In this document: positions 1 to 9,500 of the stretch, piece by piece | How the letters are laid out: each line of letters opens with the position of its first letter | Position numbering within the stretch: the first letter of the stretch is position 1 | NCBI GenBank assembly: GCA_028279305.1 | Contig: JANQOA010000384.1 | Coordinates: 28,590 to 92,589, forward strand | DNA: 64,000 nt | Direction of reading: 5' to 3' | Origin: Pseudomonadales bacterium | Lineage (GTDB): Bacteria > Pseudomonadota > Gammaproteobacteria > Pseudomonadales > Azotimanducaceae | The notes under the pieces: model-generated | Database searches by the model: none | What the model saw: the letters and a program-made list of their open reading frames with translations, nothing else | What the model was told of the DNA's origin: nothing | Program-made: the position numbers and the translations under genes

Positions 1-8
1 TGCGCCTG

Positions 9-467
9 ATGCTGCCCGCATGGCTCGGCACCGACACGGCGTTGCATGAAAGCGTCGAGCACGACGAGACAAAAGTGCTGAAGGAGATGCTGGACTGGCC
101 GTTTTACCGCATGCAAAGTGACATGCTGGAAATGGTGCTCGCCAAAGCAGACACCACCCTGGCGCGGTACTACGCGGAACGGCTGACTGACGAACCGCAG
201 CGCAAAACCGTTGCCGGCCTGTGTGAGCGGCTGGCCGGTTTAACCGAAGATCTGCTGCGCATTACCGGCACGCCTCACCTACTTGCCAACGATCCGACGC
301 TGGAGGAATCGCTGCACGTACGCAACACCTACCTTGATCCGCTGCATCTCCTGCAGGCGGAGCTGCTCGCGCGTTGGCGTGACAAGAGTATGGATCAGGA
401 CGCGGTTGAGCAATCGCTGCAGGTGACAATGGCGGGGATTGCTAGTGGGTTGCGGAATACGGGGTAG
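9..467 (+). CDS. ppc: Phosphoenolpyruvate carboxylase, C-terminal part (5' truncated by window)
   Basis: Ends with the PEPC C-terminal signature (HVRNTYLDPLHLLQAELL...VTMAGIASGLRNTG). Confidence 0.95.
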   Translation: MLPAWLGTDTALHESVEHDETKVLKEMLDWPFYRMQSDMLEMVLAKADTTLARYYAERLTDEPQRKTVAGLCERLAGLTEDLLRITGTPHLLANDPTLEESLHVRNTYLDPLHLLQAELLARWRDKSMDQDAVEQSLQVTMAGIASGLRNTG

Positions 468-568
468 TGGGTAGAGCCGCGCGCTGACCCCAAGACCTTC
501 CCCTTCCGGCGACGAGGAACGGCTGCCTACACAAAAGTTAATCAGATCGGGAGCCGGTCAGGTCCTAA

Positions 569-586
569 GTGTCAGCTGGATGACAC
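569..586. promoter_or_regulatory. Palindrome GTGTCA-gctgga-TGACAC, candidate operator
   Basis: Perfect 6+6 inverted repeat 75 bp upstream of the ATG at 662; same half-sites and spacing recur at 7799-7816. Confidence 0.5.
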
Positions 587-661
587 AACCGGCAACTTCT
601 CCGTTGAACCAGGCTACATTCAGCCACTAAGGTGGGTTATCGCGAATCATTGGGGGAGGTG

Positions 662-2104
662 ATGAGCGAAGCCGCGCCAACACCCAATCCAACACCTCGA
701 GCAGTGACCAGAGGGTTCTACAACCTGGTGCGCTATGTTCAAACCCTGCCTTTCGTTTCGATCGGGCTTTTACTCTCCGGGTGTGCCGCATTAACGCACT
801 ACAACAACGCTGAAAAGCTGAACACCTCCAACGGCAGCGAAGCTACTGTTGTATTCATCGACGCCAAACAGCGTGCTGTAGTGGCCGCGGACCGGGGCTC
901 AAAGGCGTCTGACGCAGGCTCACGTTCAGCGTTTCTGGCTTTCTGCGCTGAACCTTCGCCCGATGCCTTATCCGCACTGGCGGCAAGCCAGGGTTTCTCT
1001 TTCAGTAAGCCGGATGTTGCGGAAGTCGCGCAAAGCCTGGCTATTTCTGAAGGTGCCAGCTCCATCGGCTTGAGGACGCAATCCATCCAACTGATGCGAG
1101 ACTCAATGTACCGTCTATGTGAAGCCTCTTTGTCAGGTTCAGCAAACGGCCCCTCCTGGCAGACGCTCTATCGGCGGTTGCAGAGCACCATGGTCGCCAT
1201 CCTGGCAATCGAACAGCTAACCGGCACGGTGACAGCACCGCCCGTTGCTATTGGCAGCTCCGCCGTTGTGGGTTCAGCGGATCTATTGGCCAAATATACG
1301 GAAAAGACAGAAGAAGCCCGCAAAAAAGTCTCTGACGGTGAGAAAAACAAGGAGAACACCTCAGCAGAGCTTGCCGCGGCACAAAAAGCGGTGGACGACA
1401 AAACAAAGGCTCGAGACAGCGCCAAAACTACACACGACAACCTGGCTGACGGCGACCCCGGTAAAGCGGCTGCAAAAGATGCGCTTGATAAAGCGCAGGT
1501 TGACCTCGACAAGGCAGTCGCTGCCCGCGATGAAAAGAAACAAGCCGACGATGCTGCGCAGGCGGATCTTGACAATCGAAAGGCTGAATTCCAGCGCTAT
1601 GATGCGGCCAGAAAATCGGCGTTGTCGAACACGGGTACGGCATCCGTGAACGTACAAATTGCCCCGGACGAATGTTGCGCGTCTGATAGCGGCCAGATAC
1701 GGGCGGTGGCTGACAACGTGGCTAAAATTGTTCACGACACGCTGCAACTGGACTTCTCCAGAGAGGCGTGCGCAACAGTTGTAACCAACTACTACCGCTG
1801 GCAGGAGGATGTTGACGGGAAACCGGCTCAAAGCGCCTCTGAAGACGAAAAAGATCCCGCACACGAACAGGAGCCGGGTTCGATACTGGCCGCCTGCATC
1901 AGTTACATAAACAAGTCAGCCGACCTGTTGGCAGCCAGAAACGAATTCATCCGCGCTGTATCAGCACAGATCAACGCAGGGCAGCTTCCCAGCGAACAGG
2001 CGATGCAAACCTATGTCGACTTTCTGAAAGCAGCTTCCGAAGAACGGCCTTTTCAATCAATTGTCGACGGCGTGGGCGCAAACAGAAGGCAGAAAGGAGA
2101 ATGA
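662..2104 (+). CDS. Putative coiled-coil lipoprotein of unknown function
   Basis: Start at 662 preceded by gggggaggt; lipobox-like LLLSGCAA; Lys/Glu/Asp/Ala-rich coiled-coil-like middle. Confidence 0.75.
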   Translation: MSEAAPTPNPTPRAVTRGFYNLVRYVQTLPFVSIGLLLSGCAALTHYNNAEKLNTSNGSEATVVFIDAKQRAVVAADRGSKASDAGSRSAFLAFCAEPSPDALSALAASQGFSFSKPDVAEVAQSLAISEGASSIGLRTQSIQLMRDSMYRLCEASLSGSANGPSWQTLYRRLQSTMVAILAIEQLTGTVTAPPVAIGSSAVVGSADLLAKYTEKTEEARKKVSDGEKNKENTSAELAAAQKAVDDKTKARDSAKTTHDNLADGDPGKAAAKDALDKAQVDLDKAVAARDEKKQADDAAQADLDNRKAEFQRYDAARKSALSNTGTASVNVQIAPDECCASDSGQIRAVADNVAKIVHDTLQLDFSREACATVVTNYYRWQEDVDGKPAQSASEDEKDPAHEQEPGSILAACISYINKSADLLAARNEFIRAVSAQINAGQLPSEQAMQTYVDFLKAASEERPFQSIVDGVGANRRQKGE

Positions 2105-2108
2105 TCGG

Positions 2109-3224
2109 ATGCCGTTTTATTATGGATTGAAGCGCTTTGGTGCTGAGGATCGAACACGTATCGTCAACCGCCTGCTGGCGCTACGCGGCCGTCTGGATAG
2201 AAACCTGCCCGCCAAAGATCCGGACAATAATCTACTGCTGGCGACCTGGAACATCCGCGATTTTGATAAAGCCAACCGACGCGGCTACGGCAAACGTCTG
2301 CCCGAATCCCTGTATTACATTGCTGAGATTCTATCGAGATTTGATTTTGTGGCAGTTCAGGAAGTAAACCGGCTGGGTGAATGGCAGCAGGTCATGCGCA
2401 TCCTGGGACCTGACTATGACTACATCGCTACCGACGTAACCGACCCCAAACTCGGCGGCAACGGCGAGCGTATGACTTTCGTCTACGACCGCCGCAAGGT
2501 CTGGTTTCAAAATATCGCAGGGGAAATCGTGTTGCCGTCGAACATGCTCATCGACCAGGTGGAAACCGAAGTTGCCGGGCGCACCGTTACCGCAGGCAAG
2601 CAGTTCAGGCGCACACCCTTTGTTGCGTCTTTCCAATGCGGCTGGTTCAAGTTCGACATATGCACGGTCCATCTATATTTCGGCAGCTCCAGCGGAGAGA
2701 AGCTGCAGCAACGCGTTGAAGAAATTGGCGCAATTGCAAAGTACCTGAGTGAGCGGGCTGACGTTCATCTGAGCAAGGAAGACCGCGGCACCATTCTGCT
2801 CGGCGATTTCAACATAGTCAGCCCTGAACACAAAACAATGCAGGCGCTGATGAAAAACGGTTTCAGGGTGCCCAAGGCACTGCAGCTTAAAACCAACGTG
2901 GCTGATACCAAGTACTACGATCAGATTGCTTTCAAAACCAAAAGCAACGTTATCGAATTCACCGAAAGTGAATCGGATGATCCTACGCAGCGCAATGCCG
3001 GCACCTTCAAACTGTTCCTCAGTGCCTTCAAAACGTCCCAGCGGGCGGACTACGAGGCTGCCATGGCGGCCACAACGGCCCTGTCAGGCAGCAAATACAG
3101 GGGTGATTTTGCGAAGTACTACAAAGACTGGCGCACCTATCAACTTTCCGACCACAACCCGCTTTGGGTTCGACTGAAGGTGAACCAGAGCGACGATTAC
3201 CTGAAAAGACTTCGTGCAGGCTGA
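2109..3224 (+). CDS. Endonuclease/exonuclease/phosphatase (DNase I-like) family protein
   Basis: Motifs ATWNIRDF, VAVQEV, RRTPF, TVHLYF, ILLGDFNI, YYDQI, LSDHNPLW. Confidence 0.9.
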   Translation: MPFYYGLKRFGAEDRTRIVNRLLALRGRLDRNLPAKDPDNNLLLATWNIRDFDKANRRGYGKRLPESLYYIAEILSRFDFVAVQEVNRLGEWQQVMRILGPDYDYIATDVTDPKLGGNGERMTFVYDRRKVWFQNIAGEIVLPSNMLIDQVETEVAGRTVTAGKQFRRTPFVASFQCGWFKFDICTVHLYFGSSSGEKLQQRVEEIGAIAKYLSERADVHLSKEDRGTILLGDFNIVSPEHKTMQALMKNGFRVPKALQLKTNVADTKYYDQIAFKTKSNVIEFTESESDDPTQRNAGTFKLFLSAFKTSQRADYEAAMAATTALSGSKYRGDFAKYYKDWRTYQLSDHNPLWVRLKVNQSDDYLKRLRAG

Positions 3225-3230
3225 ACGACC

Positions 3231-5411
3231 ATGATCCACACAGACCGCAAGAAAATGCCGCCGCCCAACATTCTACTTGAGCGTGGACCCAAAGCGCTGG
3301 AACAGATTGAGGCCTTCTACGCCGCGGAAACCAACTTGCAATCCAGCTACCCCTGGCAAGGCAGCAAGGAGCTGTTCTCAACCCGCCCGGTCCGCCAGGC
3401 CCTGGACAAGCTGTTCCACAGCAAATGTGCGTTCTGCGAAGTGGTGATGACGAGTACCGGCTTGTCAGACGTCGGCCACTTCAGGCCCTACAAAGGCACC
3501 AGCAATCTCTACGGAGAGTTTTTTCCGGAGCACTACTGGTGGCTGGCGTACGAGTGGGAGAACCTCTACCCCATCTGCAGCCGCTGCAGCCGCGCGAAGC
3601 GCAACATTTTCCCGGTCGCCGGCAGCTATGGGGAAGTCGGCACGCCCTACGCTGAACTGATCCAGCAGGAAGAGCCGATGATTATCGACCCCTGCCGAGA
3701 TAAACCCGGGCAGTTTTTTGTCTACAACGAGTCCGGTGAGATCGCCCCGAACGAAGGCCAACACAGCCTGAAAAAACTCTCGCAGAAAGATTACGAACGC
3801 GCGGTGAATACCATTGAGGTGTTTAAACTTCACCGCAAGGATCTAAGCCAGGCACGGCGCGAAAAATACCGGCAATTCCGCCGCACCTGGGAAGCGGTGC
3901 AGGAACGCAAGGACGAGGCGTCACAACAACAGCTGATTGCGATGACCGAGGACAACGCAGAGTACTCCGCGCTGTGCAAACAGTTTCTCCTGCAGTGGCT
4001 GCGGCACAGCGCCGGGGTGGAGCCCCTGTGGAATGCCATGCGCGGTTTTGTGCATCGCTGGCAAGGTGACTATACCGGGGCATCGTCACGCTCCCGCAAA
4101 GCGTCATTCAGAAGTGAACGCGCCCGCGCCAAAGAACAGTCGTCCTATTCTCTGTTGGAAACCAGTGAAACCAAGCGGCGCAAACTGCTGCTCACCGATC
4201 AAACCATTACAAGCCTGGAGGTCAAAAACCTCAGAGGCATCAAGGATCTTCATATCGACGCGAGTACGGCAGCAGAAAGTGCCCCGTGGTTTATGTTTCT
4301 CGGCGAAAACGGTGTCGGCAAGTCAACGCTGTTACACGCCATTACCCTGGCGCTGATCGATGCAGAATACCGAAAGAAACTGCAAGTCGACCCGCGTACC
4401 TTTGTGCGCAAGGGCTGCCGCCGCGGGCACGTCAAAATCGAGCTGAGTGATTTCGACGAACCCATCCTGCTTGAATTCCGCTCCAATTCTCAGCTCTGGC
4501 GGGGCAGCGACACCAAACCCCGGATCCCGGTACTCGCATTTGGCTCCACCCGGCTGATGGCTCAGGAGGGCGTCCGCTCACCGCGCGCCTACCGGAGGAG
4601 TTCCGCCAGCGTTGACAACCTTTTCAACCCGTTTATTGCGTTGGACGACCCCACCGAGTGGCTCCTCGGCCTGAAAAAGGCACAGTTTTCGTCACTGGTG
4701 CGATCTATCAAAAAGCTGTTGGACTTACCGCCGCGTGCGCAATTTAAAGCCAACCGCCGGCGCAAGGTAATCGAAATCCCATCACTCAATGTGCGTTCCC
4801 TGGCAGAGCTCAGCGACGGTTACCGCACCGTGATCGCCATGGTGGTTGAGATCATGAAGGTGCTGCTGAAGCATTTTAACGTTGTGGAAACAGCCAAAGG
4901 CATTGTCATCATTGACGAGTTGGGAGCGCACCTGCACCCGCGCTGGCGGATGCGCGTCGTCGCCAATCTGAGAAATGCTTTTCCCAACATTCAGTTTATC
5001 GCTTCGTCACACGACCCCCTATGCCTGCGCGGACTGGAGGATGGAGAAACCGTGGTGCTCAGGCGGTTTGGCCGAACGGTAGACGCCGTCCCCGATCTGC
5101 CGAATCTGGCGGGCTTGAGGATCGATCAGATTCTGACATCCGAGCACTTTGGACTGTCGACCACGGTCGATCCGGAGGTTGAGCAAGTGTTCGAAGAGTA
5201 TTACGCCCTGTTAGACAAGCCGTCGCACAGCGAAGACGATGAACTACGCATACAGGAACTGCAGCGCATGCTGGATGAGATGAATCTCATGGGTGAGACC
5301 CGCAGGGAAAAAATGATGCTGCAGGCGATCGACCGGCATCTGGCGCAGGCTGAGCAGAACGTCGACGGTACCGACCTGAACGCTGAACTCGCGAGACTGA
5401 TGGAGGCTTGA
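3231..5411 (+). CDS. HNH nuclease-like domain fused to AAA/SMC-like ATPase
   Basis: N-terminal KCAFCE...VGHFRPY...YPICSRCSRAKRN; C-terminal Walker A GENGVGKSTLL, Walker B GIVIIDELGAHLHPRW, ASSHDPL. Confidence 0.9.
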   Translation: MIHTDRKKMPPPNILLERGPKALEQIEAFYAAETNLQSSYPWQGSKELFSTRPVRQALDKLFHSKCAFCEVVMTSTGLSDVGHFRPYKGTSNLYGEFFPEHYWWLAYEWENLYPICSRCSRAKRNIFPVAGSYGEVGTPYAELIQQEEPMIIDPCRDKPGQFFVYNESGEIAPNEGQHSLKKLSQKDYERAVNTIEVFKLHRKDLSQARREKYRQFRRTWEAVQERKDEASQQQLIAMTEDNAEYSALCKQFLLQWLRHSAGVEPLWNAMRGFVHRWQGDYTGASSRSRKASFRSERARAKEQSSYSLLETSETKRRKLLLTDQTITSLEVKNLRGIKDLHIDASTAAESAPWFMFLGENGVGKSTLLHAITLALIDAEYRKKLQVDPRTFVRKGCRRGHVKIELSDFDEPILLEFRSNSQLWRGSDTKPRIPVLAFGSTRLMAQEGVRSPRAYRRSSASVDNLFNPFIALDDPTEWLLGLKKAQFSSLVRSIKKLLDLPPRAQFKANRRRKVIEIPSLNVRSLAELSDGYRTVIAMVVEIMKVLLKHFNVVETAKGIVIIDELGAHLHPRWRMRVVANLRNAFPNIQFIASSHDPLCLRGLEDGETVVLRRFGRTVDAVPDLPNLAGLRIDQILTSEHFGLSTTVDPEVEQVFEEYYALLDKPSHSEDDELRIQELQRMLDEMNLMGETRREKMMLQAIDRHLAQAEQNVDGTDLNAELARLMEA

Positions 5412-5412
5412 C

Positions 5413-6351
5413 GTGATCCGCGTGAAACAGGGAAAAGCGCCCAGGGTACTGACCGACGCAGAGGGCGCCGCGGCAAAAGAAAGGCGCGAGGCGCGTGAGC
5501 ACTACACCGGCAGCTGGTCCAAATCGTTTAAGTTTGATGCCTACCGCCACGGTGACGTTAAGCACCGGCTGAACGAGCTTTTTCATTACAAATGCGCCTA
5601 TTGTGAAAGTTCTTATCTCGCAACCACTTCCATGGACATTGAGCACTTTCGTCCAAAGCTGGCCGTTGTCACCGAAAACAACGGGACGATCAAGCCCGGC
5701 TATTATTGGCTGGCGTCGGAGTGGTCAAATCTGCTGCCCTCGTGCCCTGACTGCAACCGCAAGCGCACCCACGATCTGCGCCAGGAGGACGTAGAGCCGT
5801 TGATCTCCGGCAAAGCCAACCTCTTTCCGGTGAAGAACGACAATCGGGCCTCACTGACCCCCGATGCTGAACGCAACGAAACACGACTGTTACTGCACCC
5901 GGCGCAGGACAACGTGGAGGCGCTGTTTAAATTCAAGGTAGCTGCAAAAGCGGTTGCCATGCATCCATCACGCACACGCGGCATCAACAAGGAACGGGCT
6001 GAGGTCAGCATCGAAGTGCTTGGACTCAACCGGCCCGAGCTGCAACTCGCCCGCAACGAAGTGTATTTGCGTTTTCATGCACAACTTAACAGCGCCAAGC
6101 GGGCGTTGCGCCGCTTTACGCTGGACCAGTCTGCCATCAACCAGGACGACCTGGCCCTGGAACTGAAAGATCTGGTTAAATTTCTGAACGAAGATCAGCT
6201 ATACGCCAGCATGTGCCGCTACGCATTTAACCTGATCAGACAGCAGATTGAAGACCAGTTAAAGCCCTTGTTACCCGCACACACCGGCAGCTCGATTGAT
6301 TTTGTGGTCGGTCAAGCACCCGTTGAGGATGATGTGGGACCACTGGGCTGA
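5413..6351 (+). CDS. HNH endonuclease (PtuB/TIGR02646-like)
   Basis: KCAYCESSYLATTSMDIEHFRPK...WSNLLPSCPDCNRKR; starts 2 nt after the previous stop. Confidence 0.88.
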   Translation: MIRVKQGKAPRVLTDAEGAAAKERREAREHYTGSWSKSFKFDAYRHGDVKHRLNELFHYKCAYCESSYLATTSMDIEHFRPKLAVVTENNGTIKPGYYWLASEWSNLLPSCPDCNRKRTHDLRQEDVEPLISGKANLFPVKNDNRASLTPDAERNETRLLLHPAQDNVEALFKFKVAAKAVAMHPSRTRGINKERAEVSIEVLGLNRPELQLARNEVYLRFHAQLNSAKRALRRFTLDQSAINQDDLALELKDLVKFLNEDQLYASMCRYAFNLIRQQIEDQLKPLLPAHTGSSIDFVVGQAPVEDDVGPLG

Positions 6352-7685
6352 GTGGATGCTGCCCCCTCATCCACTAACACTTCATCTTCGTCCGCCAGAT
6401 TGATCGCGCTGCGCAATGCCGTTATATGTTCTGATGTAGCGCCGCCTTTTTGCCACCAGTAGCTGGTATGTGAAAAGAGCCCGCCCCAACGGCGCGTAGT
6501 CAAAGACACATCCTTAATCCACCCGCCGAACACCCGCGCCAAGGGCCCGCCGATAAAGTCACCCCGGATTATATTGCGGCTTTCAAAATAGAGGTTCTGC
6601 CAGTGCGTTAACGCAAAGTGGCCCGCATGGTGCGGCGTGGTGAAATTTGTGTCCGTCTCTTCACCTGCAACAATGATCTGCGGACTGTAAGTAAAGGTCT
6701 GTTCGGATTCGAGCATCGGCGGACAGGTCGGAAGTTCACGTCTATCCTGCCGCGCTTCCAGGTCTGCACGGTTACGGGCCATCAACACCTCAGCGTGTGC
6801 CAGGGGACTGCCCAGGGTGACAAAATCAGTCACCTTCCAGTAATGGCCCATAGCCCGTAACTCGCGCAACGCTTCACGCTGCTGGGCACGCGTCACGCCT
6901 TCTTCCTGCCGCGCCAACGCCTCGAGGCGTTGAAGCGCTGCGGACGAGTTCCCTGCCGGCGCCTCGTTGAAGTCGCGAAAGTGCAGTGCCCAACACTCCT
7001 TAAGAATGTCGTACCCAATAACAGTGCCCAGACTGTGGCCGACTATAATGATGCGCTCGTATTCCCGGGCGTGCAGCTCTTCAAGCAACTTAACGCCCGC
7101 TTCCCGGATCTGCGCCCGGCGTTCAACATTGGAGGGCGCGGGATACAGGTAACGAGCCGCATCACCCACCACCCACTTGATAACACCGCCGGCCATCGGC
7201 ACCAGCAACGTGGATACCGCCGCCGCCAGTACTGCACTCCAGCCTGAACTGGGCGTTTCGATGGCAGTAAAGGCAGCCCAGGCGTAAACGATGCCGACCA
7301 GAATAATCACAAACCACAACAGCGCCCATAACAACTTAAGATTGCGCGGCAGGCCCACAGGCGAGCGGAAAGCCAATGTTTTAACCCAATCGACGACATG
7401 GCCGTAGGTGGTACCTGTCATCAAATGCGCCCAATAAAACTCAAAAAAGTCAGTACGCACATTACCGTTAACACCTTTGTGCGAAGGAGTTGTGAGCCTG
7501 CGTAACTCCGCGCTGCCCGACACTCTGTCGGGTTTGCTCCAAAGCGCGTCCGGTTCGTTGTTGTGTTTTACATGCAGTTCCGTATGTGTTGTCCAAGCGG
7601 CCTGAATAAAGCTGTTCAAAGACTCCATTGGCCGTTGTTCGCCAATGCCGTGTATGAGCAGCAAAGCTTGTTTTGGTGTGGCCAC
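6312..7685 (-). CDS. Alpha/beta hydrolase-like protein with two central TM helices
   Basis: LLIHGIGEQRP oxyanion region, GHSLGTVIGYD nucleophile elbow, hydrophobic WALLWFVIILVGIVYAWAAF segment. Confidence 0.8.
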   Translation of the reverse strand: MATPKQALLLIHGIGEQRPMESLNSFIQAAWTTHTELHVKHNNEPDALWSKPDRVSGSAELRRLTTPSHKGVNGNVRTDFFEFYWAHLMTGTTYGHVVDWVKTLAFRSPVGLPRNLKLLWALLWFVIILVGIVYAWAAFTAIETPSSGWSAVLAAAVSTLLVPMAGGVIKWVVGDAARYLYPAPSNVERRAQIREAGVKLLEELHAREYERIIIVGHSLGTVIGYDILKECWALHFRDFNEAPAGNSSAALQRLEALARQEEGVTRAQQREALRELRAMGHYWKVTDFVTLGSPLAHAEVLMARNRADLEARQDRRELPTCPPMLESEQTFTYSPQIIVAGEETDTNFTTPHHAGHFALTHWQNLYFESRNIIRGDFIGGPLARVFGGWIKDVSLTTRRWGGLFSHTSYWWQKGGATSEHITALRSAINLADEDEVLVDEGAASTQPSGPTSSSTGA

Positions 7686-7798
7686 GTGCGTTGTCCTCCC
7701 CGGCTATGGATTCATCTCCAGAAAAGCTAGCACAGTCGGCTTGTGCGGTCTGTCGTTCGGACGACGGAAACCTTTTTCTCCACACAAACTTGGTCCAT

Positions 7799-7816
7799 GT
7801 GTCACGTTGGTGACAC
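7799..7816. promoter_or_regulatory. Palindrome GTGTCA-cgttgg-TGACAC, candidate operator
   Basis: Same half-sites and spacing as 569-586; lies in the divergent gap between genes starting at 7685 (-) and 7920 (+). Confidence 0.5.
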
Positions 7817-7919
7817 AACGCTGCCATGTTGTCATGACCGCCTAATTTCGGCACTGCTAAGCTCGGTGGTATGGCGTTCCACCATCACAGGTATCTGCGG
7901 CCATGCGGAGAGAAAAGCA

Positions 7920-8522
7920 GTGAGTAGAGAGTCTACGCGATGGATTGTTGAGACAATTATCGCCACGGTGGGTGTGTTTGTTGCGGTCCTCGCTCTGCTG
8001 CAGGCGAATGAAGCATTGGATGCATCCACCGATCAGGCCCAGCTTGCAACACACCCCTACGTGGTTGTCGAATACGTAGCAAGTGATGTACCCATTGAAT
8101 GCCAGAATCGAAAACTGTATGCCGGATATGTGATAAGAAATCACGGCAACGGCACCGCAATTATTGGTGATATTGAATTCCGTTCCGCAGACGGGCAGCG
8201 GTGGCATTCGCTCCGAGAACTTATCGACAACAGGGATGAGATCTTCGCAGCGGCAGGGGTGCCGGCGGTGCCTTCACCCGCTGAATACTGGGAACACTTT
8301 TATCTCGGCAAGGGTTCACCGCTGAGCGTCAACGGCTGTGTTGTGCTGGCAGGGCTGGGGGTGGATTTGTTTACCGACGAGGCAGATCCGCAGGAGTTTA
8401 TTGACGGGCTTGAGAAACTCGTTCCGAAGCTAAGCTATGAGTCCATTTCGGGTGTGGCGTGTACACTGGACAAAGTTAAGAAGGAGCGTGAATGTACTTT
8501 TAGGGGAGAGCAATGGCCGTAG
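7920..8522 (+). CDS. Hypothetical protein with N-terminal TM helix
   Basis: GTG start VSRESTRWIVETIIATVGVFVAVLALLQANEAL; open frame. Confidence 0.6.
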   Translation: MSRESTRWIVETIIATVGVFVAVLALLQANEALDASTDQAQLATHPYVVVEYVASDVPIECQNRKLYAGYVIRNHGNGTAIIGDIEFRSADGQRWHSLRELIDNRDEIFAAAGVPAVPSPAEYWEHFYLGKGSPLSVNGCVVLAGLGVDLFTDEADPQEFIDGLEKLVPKLSYESISGVACTLDKVKKERECTFRGEQWP

Positions 8523-8595
8523 ATAGGGCTACTTGGGTACACGGTCCTGCAACGGAGGCAGTGTGGTCGGGGACGAAAACGTTTCCTACAGGCAA

Positions 8596-8949
8596 TTATT
8601 CAACAAAGAACACCAAAACGGCAAAGCCAAGAAAGCAATTGATCATAAACGTGGCCCATGTTTGATTCAGGGATATAGTCATCGGATCTTGGCCAACAGG
8701 AAAAGCACCCACGATTATTGCCAGAGCGCCGCTTACACCAAACGCCGCAGCGGAAAACCGTAACGTGTCTAACGGAATAGTTTGTGGGAACAGGAACATC
8801 AATAGCATAAGAAGTAGTGTTGCTCCCCAGACGATATACGGCAGCCTGCCAAGCCACAATCTGTATGCGTCGAACTTGGCAGCTACTCTTAAGTAAAGCC
8901 TTGCAGTGATTTGAAGAACCCCCTCGTCGAAAGCGAAATCATAGTCCAA
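8596..8949 (-). CDS. Small multi-TM membrane protein
   Basis: 117 aa, three hydrophobic segments. Confidence 0.55.
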   Translation of the reverse strand: MDYDFAFDEGVLQITARLYLRVAAKFDAYRLWLGRLPYIVWGATLLLMLLMFLFPQTIPLDTLRFSAAAFGVSGALAIIVGAFPVGQDPMTISLNQTWATFMINCFLGFAVLVFFVE

Positions 8950-9032
8950 TCCAAGCTAGACCAATAAGGATTAAGCCATAGGTACAAGACGCAAACATCC
9001 AATTGCTGAACATCTGGCCAGACGATGGACAG

Positions 9033-9227
9033 TTATCGCTTAGACGCCTCACGCAAACCATACGCAAGCCCCAAAAACGTGAACGCCCCAACAAACATTA
9101 CGTGTCCCATCACTGAGGCTTCTGAGTCCTGACCGAAGGAGTATCTAACTATCCCAGCGAACACAGAAAAGAAAAATGCACCACCGACATACTTAAGGAT
9201 CATCGAATTTTTGCTGCCAGGACTCAT
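9033..9227 (-). CDS. Small membrane protein
   Basis: 64 aa with two hydrophobic segments; coding status uncertain. Confidence 0.4.
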   Translation of the reverse strand: MSPGSKNSMILKYVGGAFFFSVFAGIVRYSFGQDSEASVMGHVMFVGAFTFLGLAYGLREASKR

Positions 9228-9500
9228 TTAACCTCGCTTTGCAACCATATCCGCCCCAACACCGTTACGACCTCTAACGGTTAGCACGTTCACTGAATGC
9301 CTAGCAACAAACACAGTCAAGCAGAATAAACCAAGCTAAACACCTCAATTGTTAGGAATACAACCATACAGTTGTATGAAATTGCGAGTGAATTGTAGGT
9401 TTACTGTCAAGAAGCTTGTTGGCGAATTGGAACGAAGGTATCTTGACTAAAATTTAGCTCTAGGCCGGGCTCACGCCTTGGCTGCTTGGAGGCGATACCT

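Noticed and set aside
8533-8763. 76-aa plus-strand ORF
   Set aside because: No motifs; opposes a better membrane-protein ORF.
9296-9377. Possible integron attC-like site (cctagcaa ... ttgttagg) and small IR atacaac/gttgtat
   Set aside because: Core boxes deviate from the RYYYAAC/GTTRRRY consensus, no second site and no integron integrase seen.
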